5,298 nucleotides of DNA from Bulleidia sp. (GCA_016293365.1 JAEDEK010000129.1:1-5298); one strand, 5' to 3'; positions 1 through 5,110 are shown, counted from the stretch's first letter. The notes: generated from the letters alone by a model not told the origin. Translations and numbers: made by a program.

Positions 1-1
1 A

Positions 2-79
2 ATTCCTCCCGCAGATGAATCAGCAGGATTCCTTGGCACATTCTTCATTGAAAACTGTAAAATATCTGTTTTCAGATGA
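2..79 (+). CDS. Possible C-terminal tail of an upstream gene (partial)
   Basis: A frame open from the left edge runs 25 codons to a TGA at 77-79 and reads PPADESAGFLGTFFIENCK followed by ISVFR. Codon choice (GCA, GGA, ACA, AGA, GAA) matches the neighbouring genes, and the stop lies just before the promoter of the next gene, where an upstream gene would be expected to end. Against it, 25 codons without a stop can arise by chance, and no domain is recognisable. No function is proposed. Confidence 0.28.
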   Translation: MPPADESAGFLGTFFIENCKISVFR

Positions 80-98
80 TGTGGTTTTTTGGTATATT
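70..98 (+). promoter_or_regulatory. Probable promoter of the 130-954 gene (extended -10)
   Basis: TGGTATATT at 90-98 is an extended -10 element (TGn plus TATATT, five of six to consensus). The -35 position, about 17 bp upstream, is weak (TTTCAG at 70-75), as is common for extended -10 promoters. Predicted initiation near 105 would give a leader of about 25 nt. A small inverted repeat, ATCTG-tttt-CAGAT (64-77), overlaps the -35 area and could be an operator, though it is short. Confidence 0.5.
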
Positions 99-129
99 AG
101 TTCTCGTGTTTTAAATTTTGGGGGAAAGA

Positions 130-954
130 ATGAAACGCGAACTGACAGTAAAAGAAGAACTTGTAAAACTCTATCCACAGCTGATGGGGGATATTGCTGA
201 AACGCTGGCAAGCAGCAGTAAGACGGAAGGGGAACTGCTTGAATACGTGGAATTCCACTTTGGCGGTAACAGCTATCGTATCTTTGCATGGCTGCAGGCT
301 GGTTCCTTTCACTACATCATGGGAAAGCCAGGTATTTATCTTTCCAATGATTCAAGCATTACAGTAGATGATCCGGATGCGGTTTTCGTGGAAACCAATG
401 ATCCATCAGTACTTGTACTGCCTGCAGGATCAAAGATCTATTTTGCTTTACCATATCAGCTGCAGGTCAACAAGCTTGTCAATCAGGAAAAAAGAGGATG
501 GAATGAGGAATACTTCATCATGACATGCGGTGGCAGTGCACTTGAACAGGCATTCCAGTCAAAAAAGGGTACAGAAATCTGTAACAGCCTGCAGAAAGTG
601 GCAGAAGATTATCAGGCATGCTTTGATTTTGAAAGCAATACCATGATGTATCTGAGCAGTGATGCTCTGGATCTGTATTCCGCAAAACCATATACAAAAC
701 GGATCCGTGCAAACCAGCTGCCGATGTTCAATGGTGTATATGAAGCGTGGAAAGCATTTACCGATAATAACAGCAGCGGTTCCTGGTGCTTTATGGCATA
801 TGATTTCAATTATCACGGCAACCAGTATCGTCTGACATGCGGTAATCTGGTGGAATATGATATTTTCTACAAGGATGCAAATGCAAAAATCAGAGAAAAG
901 CTTCTGAACATGGGCGCCAAGGATCTGCAGTTTGTATGCAGTAAAGTCATGTAA
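130..954 (+). CDS. Hypothetical protein with an internally repeated motif
   Basis: This 274-residue protein is not recognised. The ATG at 130 is chosen because GGGGG at 120-124 lies five bases upstream as a Shine-Dalgarno site; the in-frame TTG at 118 is part of that site. No signal peptide, membrane helix or catalytic motif is evident, so a soluble cytoplasmic protein is likely. It is rich in aromatic residues, Asn and Ser. A short motif appears twice: FHFGGNSYRIF at residues 42-52 and FNYHGNQYRLT at 226-236, i.e. F-x-[FY]-x-G-N-x-Y-R-[IL]. Each copy is followed by more aromatic, strand-like sequence, which suggests two related beta-rich lobes. The N-terminal 35 residues and the 145-165 and 250-265 stretches look helical. 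The gene stands alone between its own promoter and a long non-coding stretch. That it is a real gene is well supported by the RBS, length and codon use; its role is unknown. Confidence 0.85.
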   Translation: MKRELTVKEELVKLYPQLMGDIAETLASSSKTEGELLEYVEFHFGGNSYRIFAWLQAGSFHYIMGKPGIYLSNDSSITVDDPDAVFVETNDPSVLVLPAGSKIYFALPYQLQVNKLVNQEKRGWNEEYFIMTCGGSALEQAFQSKKGTEICNSLQKVAEDYQACFDFESNTMMYLSSDALDLYSAKPYTKRIRANQLPMFNGVYEAWKAFTDNNSSGSWCFMAYDFNYHGNQYRLTCGNLVEYDIFYKDANAKIREKLLNMGAKDLQFVCSKVM

Positions 955-958
955 AAAA

Positions 959-976
959 GGCGATTGGTAAACCGCC
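959..976 (+). terminator. Weak hairpin after the 130-954 gene, doubtful terminator
   Basis: GGCG at 959-962 can pair with CGCC at 973-976 across a 10-nt loop, starting four bases after the stop codon at 952-954. There is a run of A before it but no T tract after it (CTCAACACTTC follows), so it is a poor intrinsic terminator. No better candidate follows the gene before 1419. Confidence 0.2.
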
Positions 977-1020
977 CTCAACACTTCTATTATACGCTTA
1001 AAAAAATTCAAAAAACAGAC

Positions 1021-1051
1021 TGTATTTTATGCTTGTGCATTTGTATATTAT
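1021..1051 (+). promoter_or_regulatory. Possible promoter for an intergenic transcript
   Basis: TATATT (1044-1049) and the overlapping TATTAT (1046-1051) resemble -10 boxes in an AT-rich stretch. No good -35 is found at the right spacing (TGTATT at 1021-1026 is poor) and there is no TG extension. If used, transcription would start near 1056 and could run to the terminator-like hairpin at 1419-1450, a transcript of about 390 nt. Confidence 0.25.
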
Positions 1052-1100
1052 AGGTGTCAAAAGAAAAGAGAACCGATTCAAGGAAAGAGAGGTACTCAAC

Positions 1101-1186
1101 ATGAGGAAGGTGTTACTCGAATATCGTTAATGTTCCTGCAGGAAATCAGACATTCAATGCAGGAACACCATCATCGCAGAAGATGA
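1101..1186 (+). CDS. Two overlapping mini ORFs, possible leader peptides
   Basis: The first frame (1101-1130) encodes MRKVLLEYR and has a purine-rich AGGAAAGAGAGG (1081-1092) eight bases upstream, a good ribosome-binding site. Its TAA (1128-1130) shares a base with an ATG at 1130, which opens an 18-codon frame, MFLQEIRHSMQEHHHRRR, ending at TGA 1184-1186. The TAATG overlap is the arrangement used for translational coupling. The second peptide carries three His codons (1166-1174) and then three Arg codons (1175-1183), and a perfect inverted repeat (1131-1167) lies within it. Leader peptides with residue runs are known from amino-acid attenuators, but no terminator follows directly, so that role is speculative. 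Alternatively both are fragments of a decayed gene. Confidence 0.25.
1131..1167. repeat. Perfect 10-bp inverted repeat with an alternative palindrome
   Basis: TGTTCCTGCA (1131-1140) and TGCAGGAACA (1158-1167) are exact reverse complements separated by 17 nt. The left arm also belongs to a perfect 12-bp palindrome, TTCCTGCAGGAA (1133-1144), so two folds compete for the same bases. No T tract follows, so this is not an intrinsic terminator. It begins one base after the stop of the first mini ORF and could act as an RNA switch element or a protein-binding site. Confidence 0.6.
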
Positions 1187-1339
1187 AGAAATCCTGATTT
1201 GTTACAGAAGGTGAAAGAAAAAGATCTGAACCTGAAAATATTCTTCATCAGAAGCATTGCCAATAAAAAAGAAAGAGCTGTCTGACATGAGGGTAGACCA
1301 ATGGACAGTTACATCACATACAACTGAATATTTCAAATC

Positions 1340-1399
1340 CTGAAGGAAACTTCAGATAATCAAGATCTACGATCAAGATCAATACCTGAATCATCAGGT
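1340..1399. repeat. Two perfect short hairpins flanking a 9-bp direct repeat
   Basis: CTGAAG-gaaa-CTTCAG (1340-1355) is a perfect 6-bp stem capped by a GAAA (GNRA) tetraloop. ACCTGA-atca-TCAGGT (1384-1399) is a second perfect 6-bp stem with a 4-nt loop. Between them ATCAAGATC occurs twice (1359-1367 and 1372-1380). GNRA loops are typical of folded RNA, so this looks like part of a structured transcript that ends at the terminator-like hairpin just downstream. Confidence 0.5.
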
Positions 1400-1418
1400 T
1401 ATCATAAGGATCAGAAAC

Positions 1419-1450
1419 AAGGCTGTTACCGGTAGACGGGCAGCCTTTTC
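1419..1450 (+). terminator. Intrinsic terminator candidate upstream of the HAD gene
   Basis: AAGGCTG (1419-1425) pairs perfectly with CAGCCTT (1441-1447), and an inner CCG/CGG (1429-1431 with 1437-1439) extends the stem around a GTAGA loop. The stem runs into TTTTCATTT, a modest T tract. It would end any transcript entering from 955-1418. As it lies about 95 bp before the HAD start, it could separate the units or act as an attenuator for the HAD/MFS pair. Confidence 0.6.
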
Positions 1451-1468
1451 ATTTCCACATTCAGGAAC

Positions 1469-1485
1469 TCCATCACAGTGGTGGA
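1469..1485. promoter_or_regulatory. Near-palindromic operator-like site before the HAD gene
   Basis: TCCATCAC-A-GTGGTGGA has 8-bp arms matching at seven of eight positions around a central A (the exception is a T opposite G). It ends about 60 bp before the HAD start and just upstream of the proposed -35, a usual place for a dimeric regulator. No regulator gene is adjacent, and the site could also fold as part of an RNA. Confidence 0.3.
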
Positions 1486-1489
1486 TCAT

Positions 1490-1517
1490 TTTACATTCAG
1501 TATGTAGTATGATTAAT
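1490..1517 (+). promoter_or_regulatory. Weak candidate promoter of the HAD/MFS pair
   Basis: TTTACA at 1490-1495 (five of six to TTGACA) is followed, after 16 bp, by ATTAAT at 1512-1517 (four of six to TATAAT). Initiation near 1524 would give a short leader containing the AAGGGAG ribosome-binding site at 1529-1535. A better -10 hexamer, TATGAT at 1508-1513, has no matching -35. The call is uncertain. Confidence 0.3.
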
Positions 1518-1544
1518 GAAGTTTTGAAAAGGGAGATGAATCAC

Positions 1545-2390
1545 ATGATTGAAAATGTAAAAGCTGTTGCGGCAGATATTGATATGACGTTGACTGCCAA
1601 AGGTGGAGATCTGCCACAGGCAACTGTGAAGGCATTCCAGGTTCTTCACGAAAACGGTGTCATGCTCGGACTGGCAACGGGTAGAGTCATTGAAGAAAGA
1701 GAGAAGAAATTCGGTACAACATGGGGCCTTGGTTTCGATTTTGATTTTATTATCGGTATGAATGGCGGTATGATCTATGACCGTAAAACAAATCGTACAT
1801 GGCAGACAGAACTGCTGACTACAGAGGAAATGAAGGAAACACTTTCCTATATGATGCCTCTTGTTGAAAAGTATCAGATACCGGTCAACTGCGAAGGTGG
1901 TGGAAACATCAATGCGATGTTTATCCAGGGAGAGCTGCTGGAAGCAGAAAAAAGACATGGATGGATGTTTGAAGACCATACAGGAGATCTCGACGGTTTC
2001 TGTGCAAAAAGATGTTTTAAGATTCTGTTCCGCTGTAATGAACATGTCGATGAAATCAGAAACCACTTCCTGGAAAGATTTGGTGATACATATCAGATGA
2101 TCGAAACATTCCCTGGTACTGTTGAAATGATGCATAAGGGCATTGATAAAGGTAATGGCATGAAGATCTGGACAAGCTGGGCAGGTATTGATATGAAAGA
2201 CTGCATCGGTTTTGGTGATAACGAAAATGACAATACACTGTTGCAGGACTGTGGTCTTGGGGTATGTCTGAAAGATGGTAATCCAAAGACGATTGCAGTT
2301 GCGGATGAACTGACGGATTATACATGTGCAGAAGGTGGCGTCGGTCACTATCTGATGGATCATTACCTCAAGCCAAAAGGTCTGATGTGA
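1545..2390 (+). CDS. Cof-type HAD-IIB family phosphatase
   Basis: This 281-residue cytosolic hydrolase has all four HAD motifs. Motif I is DIDMT (residues 11-15; Asp11 is the nucleophile and Asp13 the general acid/base). Motif II is LATGR (Thr45). Motif III is KGNG (Lys202), and motif IV is GDNEND (Asp225 and Asp229, Mg2+ ligands). The GMNGG after the first strand block and the large insert between motifs II and III (about residues 85-190) are the C2 cap of the Cof/IIB group, enzymes that dephosphorylate sugar phosphates, nucleotides or cofactors such as FMN and PLP. The specific substrate cannot be read. Length is typical of the family (about 260-290). The start at 1545 is chosen because AAGGGAG (1529-1535) lies nine bases upstream; in-frame ATGs at 1509 and 1536 lack a suitably spaced site. 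Its stop overlaps the start of the MFS gene by one base, so the two are probably translated together. Confidence 0.93.
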   Translation: MIENVKAVAADIDMTLTAKGGDLPQATVKAFQVLHENGVMLGLATGRVIEEREKKFGTTWGLGFDFDFIIGMNGGMIYDRKTNRTWQTELLTTEEMKETLSYMMPLVEKYQIPVNCEGGGNINAMFIQGELLEAEKRHGWMFEDHTGDLDGFCAKRCFKILFRCNEHVDEIRNHFLERFGDTYQMIETFPGTVEMMHKGIDKGNGMKIWTSWAGIDMKDCIGFGDNENDNTLLQDCGLGVCLKDGNPKTIAVADELTDYTCAEGGVGHYLMDHYLKPKGLM

Positions 2391-3625
2391 TGAAGCTGTT
2401 TTTGGAATATCGTAATCTTTCCAGAAATAATCATATCCTGTTTTTCGGCAGAATGATGACCGCTCTTGGTTCCATGGTCTTTTCCATGCTGACGCTGATT
2501 CTTTCTCAGAAACTTGGCATGGATGCGACAACCATCGCAATGGTCATGTTTCTTTATGGATTATGCAATGTGCCATTGGCTTTGACTGGTGGAAAACTTG
2601 CAGACAGATTTTCCAGAAAGAAGATCATTGTATTGTGTGATCTATGTTCCATTGTTGCCTGTTTCTACACTGCCATGGTGCCGCTGTCATACGTTTCTCT
2701 TGTTGTATTTGCCCTTGGAACATTATTACAGTCCATGGAATGGTCAAGTTATACGGCACTTATTGCGGATCTGACACCATCGGATCAAAGGGAACAGGCT
2801 TACTCCCTGAATTATCTTGGAACAAATCTTGGAATGATTCTTTCTCCCACTCTGGCAGGTATTCTATTTCAGAATCATCTTCCTGTGATGTTTGTTCTTC
2901 AGGGAACTGCGATTGGTATTTCCACACTTCTGATCTGGTTGTTTCTGGATGAATCACAGACATATGAAAATGACAATGTTTATGAACAGGCGCAGGAATC
3001 AGTCAGTTTCTGGCAGGTGATTAAGGAAAACAGACTTGTGATCTTCTTCGTTGTTCTTCTGGCTTTGTATTTTGCAGTGTACAACCAGTATCAGTATCTG
3101 CTGCCACTGGATATGGGAAGTATACATGGAGAACATGGTGCCCTGATCTTTGGAACAGTATCTTCCATCAACTGTTTTACAGTTGTTGTCTGTACGCCGA
3201 TTCTCACAAAGCTGTTTTCAAAGTGGATGGATATCAGAAAAGTCGCACTTGGCAGTATGACAGTTACAGCAGGATATCTGATGTATCTGATAACCAGAAG
3301 CTTTGTACCTGGATATTATCTTGTCATGATTGTGTTTACATGGGGTGAAATCCTGCAGTCTATATCCATGGATTCCTATGTCACGCGTCGTGTTCCATCC
3401 TCTCATACAGGCAGAATCGTTGCATTGGAAAGTGTCACGCAAAGTATTTTCATGGGCGTATTTCAGGTGGCTGTCGGCTGGATTTATGATCTGAGTGGTG
3501 CTGTACCAACCTGGGCGGTTGTGATTGGAACAGGTGTTATCACAACGGTTCTTCTTGCCGTTCTGGCTGGAATGGATCGAAAGACATATCCGCAGTTGTA
3601 TGTTGACAAACTACAGGCAAAGTAG
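2390..3625 (+). CDS. MFS transporter, drug/metabolite exporter type
   Basis: This 411-residue inner-membrane protein shows 12 hydrophobic segments, roughly at residues 15-40, 48-66, 78-98, 100-118, 141-162, 167-186, 214-237, 250-272, 283-302, 307-326, 347-367 and 373-394. A polar loop at 187-212 divides the two six-helix halves. The loop between helices 2 and 3 has MFS motif A, GGKLADRFSRKK (67-78), close to GxxxDRxGRKK. The segment ADLTPSDQREQAYSLNYLG (126-144) is typical of the DHA1 (12-helix drug:H+ antiporter) group, which includes MdtH-like proteins. The substrate is unknown. The start at 2390 overlaps the HAD stop (TGATG) and has AAAAGG (2375-2380) nine bases upstream; the upstream in-frame extension to 2324 lies inside the HAD gene and is rejected. 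The last codons contain the -35 box of the next promoter, and no terminator separates this gene from the riboswitch. Confidence 0.92.
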   Translation: MKLFLEYRNLSRNNHILFFGRMMTALGSMVFSMLTLILSQKLGMDATTIAMVMFLYGLCNVPLALTGGKLADRFSRKKIIVLCDLCSIVACFYTAMVPLSYVSLVVFALGTLLQSMEWSSYTALIADLTPSDQREQAYSLNYLGTNLGMILSPTLAGILFQNHLPVMFVLQGTAIGISTLLIWLFLDESQTYENDNVYEQAQESVSFWQVIKENRLVIFFVVLLALYFAVYNQYQYLLPLDMGSIHGEHGALIFGTVSSINCFTVVVCTPILTKLFSKWMDIRKVALGSMTVTAGYLMYLITRSFVPGYYLVMIVFTWGEILQSISMDSYVTRRVPSSHTGRIVALESVTQSIFMGVFQVAVGWIYDLSGAVPTWAVVIGTGVITTVLLAVLAGMDRKTYPQLYVDKLQAK

Positions 3626-3631
3626 GAAAAT
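3603..3631 (+). promoter_or_regulatory. Promoter of the mntP transcript, embedded in the MFS gene end
   Basis: A perfect -35 TTGACA at 3603-3608 lies in the last codons of the MFS gene. After 17 bp, GAAAAT (3626-3631, four of six to TATAAT) begins at the base after the MFS stop. Initiation near 3636-3640 would start the RNA at the 5' strand of aptamer helix P1. Read-through from the HAD/MFS transcript is also possible, since no terminator intervenes. Confidence 0.55.
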
Positions 3632-3635
3632 ACCG

Positions 3636-3790
3636 GTACGTGAGGGAGTAATCTGCTTATGTCAAGCGGTCGTTCAACATACTGGGAGAAATCTCTGGGC
3701 GGCCTTAAATGATGAGACTCATGTATGACTGTGTCATGCATGGAGTGTATCTGTAAAACAAATCCGGGCATGAACGTGTCCGGTTTTCTT
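3636..3790 (+). promoter_or_regulatory. Manganese riboswitch (yybP-ykoY type) with antitermination switch
   Basis: This Mn2+-sensing leader precedes mntP, the classic position for this riboswitch class. Helix P1 pairs 3636-3644 with 3718-3726 (nine pairs, two of them G-U). Next to P1 are GGGAGTA (3644-3650), like the conserved GGGGAGUA loop, and GATGAGA (3711-3717), like the conserved GAGA-containing loop that docks on it to hold the metal. A third conserved-looking stretch, TCAACATACT, is at 3674-3683, and GGTC (3668-3671) pairs with GGCC (3701-3704). The expression platform can be read base by base. A sequestering hairpin (3720-3729 with 3733-3742, plus 3717-3719 with 3744-3746) competes with P1. 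Strand 3734-3744 can instead pair with 3763-3773 as an antiterminator (10 of 11 positions). That excludes the terminator at 3764-3783. Predicted logic: Mn2+ stabilises P1, the antiterminator forms, and mntP is ON. The class assignment rests on these motifs and on context, without a covariance search. Confidence 0.8.
3764..3790 (+). terminator. Riboswitch-controlled intrinsic terminator
   Basis: CCGGGCAT (3764-3771) pairs with GTGTCCGG (3776-3783) through eight pairs, two of them G-U, around a GAAC loop. TTTTCTT (3784-3790) follows at once. The mntP ribosome-binding site begins three bases later. The 5' arm is shared with the antiterminator pairing 3734-3744/3763-3773, so this stem should form only when the manganese aptamer is empty. 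Confidence 0.88.
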
Positions 3791-3807
3791 ATGGGAGGGA
3801 AAAGAAT

Positions 3808-4401
3808 ATGAACTGGGATCTTCTGTTTTTTACCAAAAGTATTGCGTTAGGTGTGGGACTGGCTATGGATGCCTTTTCTGTCTCGCTTGCAAACGGTCTG
3901 AATGAGCCTTCTATGAAAAAAACAAGAATGCTACTGATCGCAGGTATCTTTGCGTTGTTTCAGTGTGTGATGCCGTTAATCGGATGGATCTGTGTCCATA
4001 CGGTTGTGCAGTATTTCAATGCGGTATCTGTTCTGATTCCATGGATTGCTTTGGCATTACTTGGATATATCGGTGGAAAGATGCTGTATGAAGGACTGCA
4101 TCCCGAAAAGGAAGAAGAAAATGATAATGATCATGCGTTGACCATGAAACTGCTTATGGTACAGGGGATTGCCACATCCATCGATGCACTGTCAGTCGGT
4201 TTTACCATTGCTGAATATGATGTGATTCATGCTTTGATCAGCTGCATGATCATTGGCATCGTGACCCTTGGCATCTGCCTTGCCGGACTGCATCTTGGCA
4301 GAAAATTCGGCACAAAACTGGCAGGAAAAGCAGGTATTCTTGGTGGAATCATTCTGCTTGTAATCGGTCTTGAAATCTTTGTTTCCGGTGTGTTCATGTA
4401 A
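3808..4401 (+). CDS. mntP: Manganese efflux pump MntP
   Basis: MntP exports Mn2+ across the cytoplasmic membrane and protects against manganese excess. The 197-residue protein has six hydrophobic segments (about 8-30, 38-60, 72-94, 113-134, 138-162 and 174-196) arranged as two three-helix halves. Each half carries the family signature in its first helix: AMDAFSVSLANG (19-30, Asp21) and ATSIDALSVGF (122-132, Asp126). These paired Asp residues are the conserved acidic sites of the family. GYIGGKMLYEG (86-96) and LGRKFGTKLAGKAGILGGI (163-181) are also typical. The loop after helix 3 (98-110) is acidic with two His. Length is slightly above the usual 180-190. GGGAGG (3793-3798) sits nine bases before the ATG. 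The upstream manganese riboswitch and terminator explain its regulation. The next gene follows after 10 bp and shares the transcript. Confidence 0.95.
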   Translation: MNWDLLFFTKSIALGVGLAMDAFSVSLANGLNEPSMKKTRMLLIAGIFALFQCVMPLIGWICVHTVVQYFNAVSVLIPWIALALLGYIGGKMLYEGLHPEKEEENDNDHALTMKLLMVQGIATSIDALSVGFTIAEYDVIHALISCMIIGIVTLGICLAGLHLGRKFGTKLAGKAGILGGIILLVIGLEIFVSGVFM

Positions 4402-4411
4402 AGGAGTCTTA

Positions 4412-5110
4412 ATGAAAGCAGAAACGTTTCTGAAAAGCAATCCTGTGCGATATGCAGGTATACTTGAAGTCATACGACGTGGTACAGCATGTATCCATGA
4501 AGATGAGCAGGATGGTATCTATCTGACGGATACCATCAGTCAGATCGGTTTTATTGCCTGCAGTGATGCGGAACAGGCATACAGATGGTTCTGTAAGCAT
4601 GACAGGATGGGATACAGTCTCCTAAACATCTTTGATGAAAAGCTGAAGGATCGCATTGTATCAGAAGGGAAGATGGAAATGATGGTGGAATGCCATCAGT
4701 ATGCATATCTTTCTCAATCTCAAGCGGAAATGAAAACGGAATTGAATTTTGTCCATGCAGAGCGTTCTGATCTTCCATTTATCATGTCTGTTTATGACAC
4801 GTTGGAAGAATGGGAAATCCGTATGATCATTGAACGTCAGACACTCTGGATCGCAAGGATGGATGAAATACCAGTCGGTATTATCGGATGTCATCTGGAA
4901 GGCAGCATGGGACTGCTTGTTGTATTACCGGAATATCGCAGAAAGGGGTATGCATTACAGATGGAATCCTTCCTGATCTCCACATTACAGGAAAGAGGCT
5001 GTTACTGTTTCGGCCAGGTTGTCAAAGGAAATCATGCATCAGAAGCATTACAGGTAAAAGCAGGGATGCAGATGGATGATCAGCTGCAATACTGGTTGTA
5101 TCACGAGTAA
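4412..5110 (+). CDS. GNAT family N-acetyltransferase
   Basis: This 232-residue cytosolic protein is predicted to transfer an acetyl group from acetyl-CoA to an amine of an unknown substrate. The C-terminal half (about 113-232) is the GNAT fold. LLVVLPEYRRKGYALQ (168-183) is the acetyl-CoA-binding motif A, with RRKGYA as the pyrophosphate loop (Q/RxxGxG/A, the final Gly replaced by Ala). NHASEALQVKAGM (207-219) is the following N-x-x-S helix and K-x-G-[FM] motif, as in the FR47-like group. The N-terminal part (1-105) is an extra domain with no motif that I recognise. It is rich in Cys, Asp and Met and may shape the substrate pocket. The start at 4412 is fixed by AAGGAG (4401-4406), which overlaps the mntP stop. 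The 10-bp gap to mntP means it is probably induced by Mn2+ through the same riboswitch, though no known GNAT role links it to manganese. Confidence 0.88.
   Translation: MKAETFLKSNPVRYAGILEVIRRGTACIHEDEQDGIYLTDTISQIGFIACSDAEQAYRWFCKHDRMGYSLLNIFDEKLKDRIVSEGKMEMMVECHQYAYLSQSQAEMKTELNFVHAERSDLPFIMSVYDTLEEWEIRMIIERQTLWIARMDEIPVGIIGCHLEGSMGLLVVLPEYRRKGYALQMESFLISTLQERGCYCFGQVVKGNHASEALQVKAGMQMDDQLQYWLYHE

Larger units (their letters stand above)
1101..1339 (+). pseudogene. Possible remnant of a response-regulator receiver domain
   Basis: Across frames interrupted by stops, pieces read like a receiver domain in the right order: IIAEDEEIL (1170-1196) resembles the N-terminal acidic pocket; LLQKVKEKDLNLKIFFIRSI (1199 to 1258) resembles the stretch leading into strand 4; and DSYIT (1313-1327) resembles the DxYIxKP region near strand 5. 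Two frames are involved, with internal stops at 1212, 1283 and 1328. The phosphoacceptor Asp region and the KP Lys are not seen. The match rests on pattern memory over short pieces and may be chance. The competing reading of the same bases is a structured RNA or leader. Confidence 0.2.
955..1544. other. Gene-poor 590-bp intergenic stretch with several structured elements
   Basis: No convincing long gene lies here on either strand. From left to right it holds a weak GC hairpin (959-976), a -10-like site (1044-1051), two overlapping mini open frames (1101-1186) with a 10-bp inverted repeat, two perfect 6-bp hairpins (1340-1355 and 1384-1399) separated by a direct repeat of ATCAAGATC, a terminator-like hairpin (1419-1450), a near-palindrome (1469-1485) and a weak promoter for the HAD gene. 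The density of secondary structure from 1340 to 1450 is above what the rest of the window shows. It could be a structured RNA, an attenuated leader, or the remains of a decayed gene. Confidence 0.6.

Noticed and set aside
15..200. A 61-codon + frame overlapping the start of the 130-954 gene
   Set aside because: It runs across the promoter and into the real gene in another frame, and lacks a ribosome-binding site.
559..1011. A 150-residue open frame on the - strand opposite the end of the 130-954 gene
   Set aside because: Shadow of the + strand gene with a shadow-like composition and no recognisable motif.
1509..1544. Upstream in-frame starts for the HAD gene (ATG at 1509 and 1536)
   Set aside because: The ATG at 1509 has no Shine-Dalgarno site and may lie upstream of transcription initiation; the one at 1536 abuts the AAGGGAG site. 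The ATG at 1545 has ideal nine-base spacing and HAD motif I at the usual distance.
1497..2540. A 347-residue open frame on the - strand opposite the HAD gene
   Set aside because: It lies antisense to a gene with all HAD motifs, has a composition (Cys, His, Phe, Ile rich) typical of a shadow frame, shows no domain, and has no sensible ribosome-binding site.
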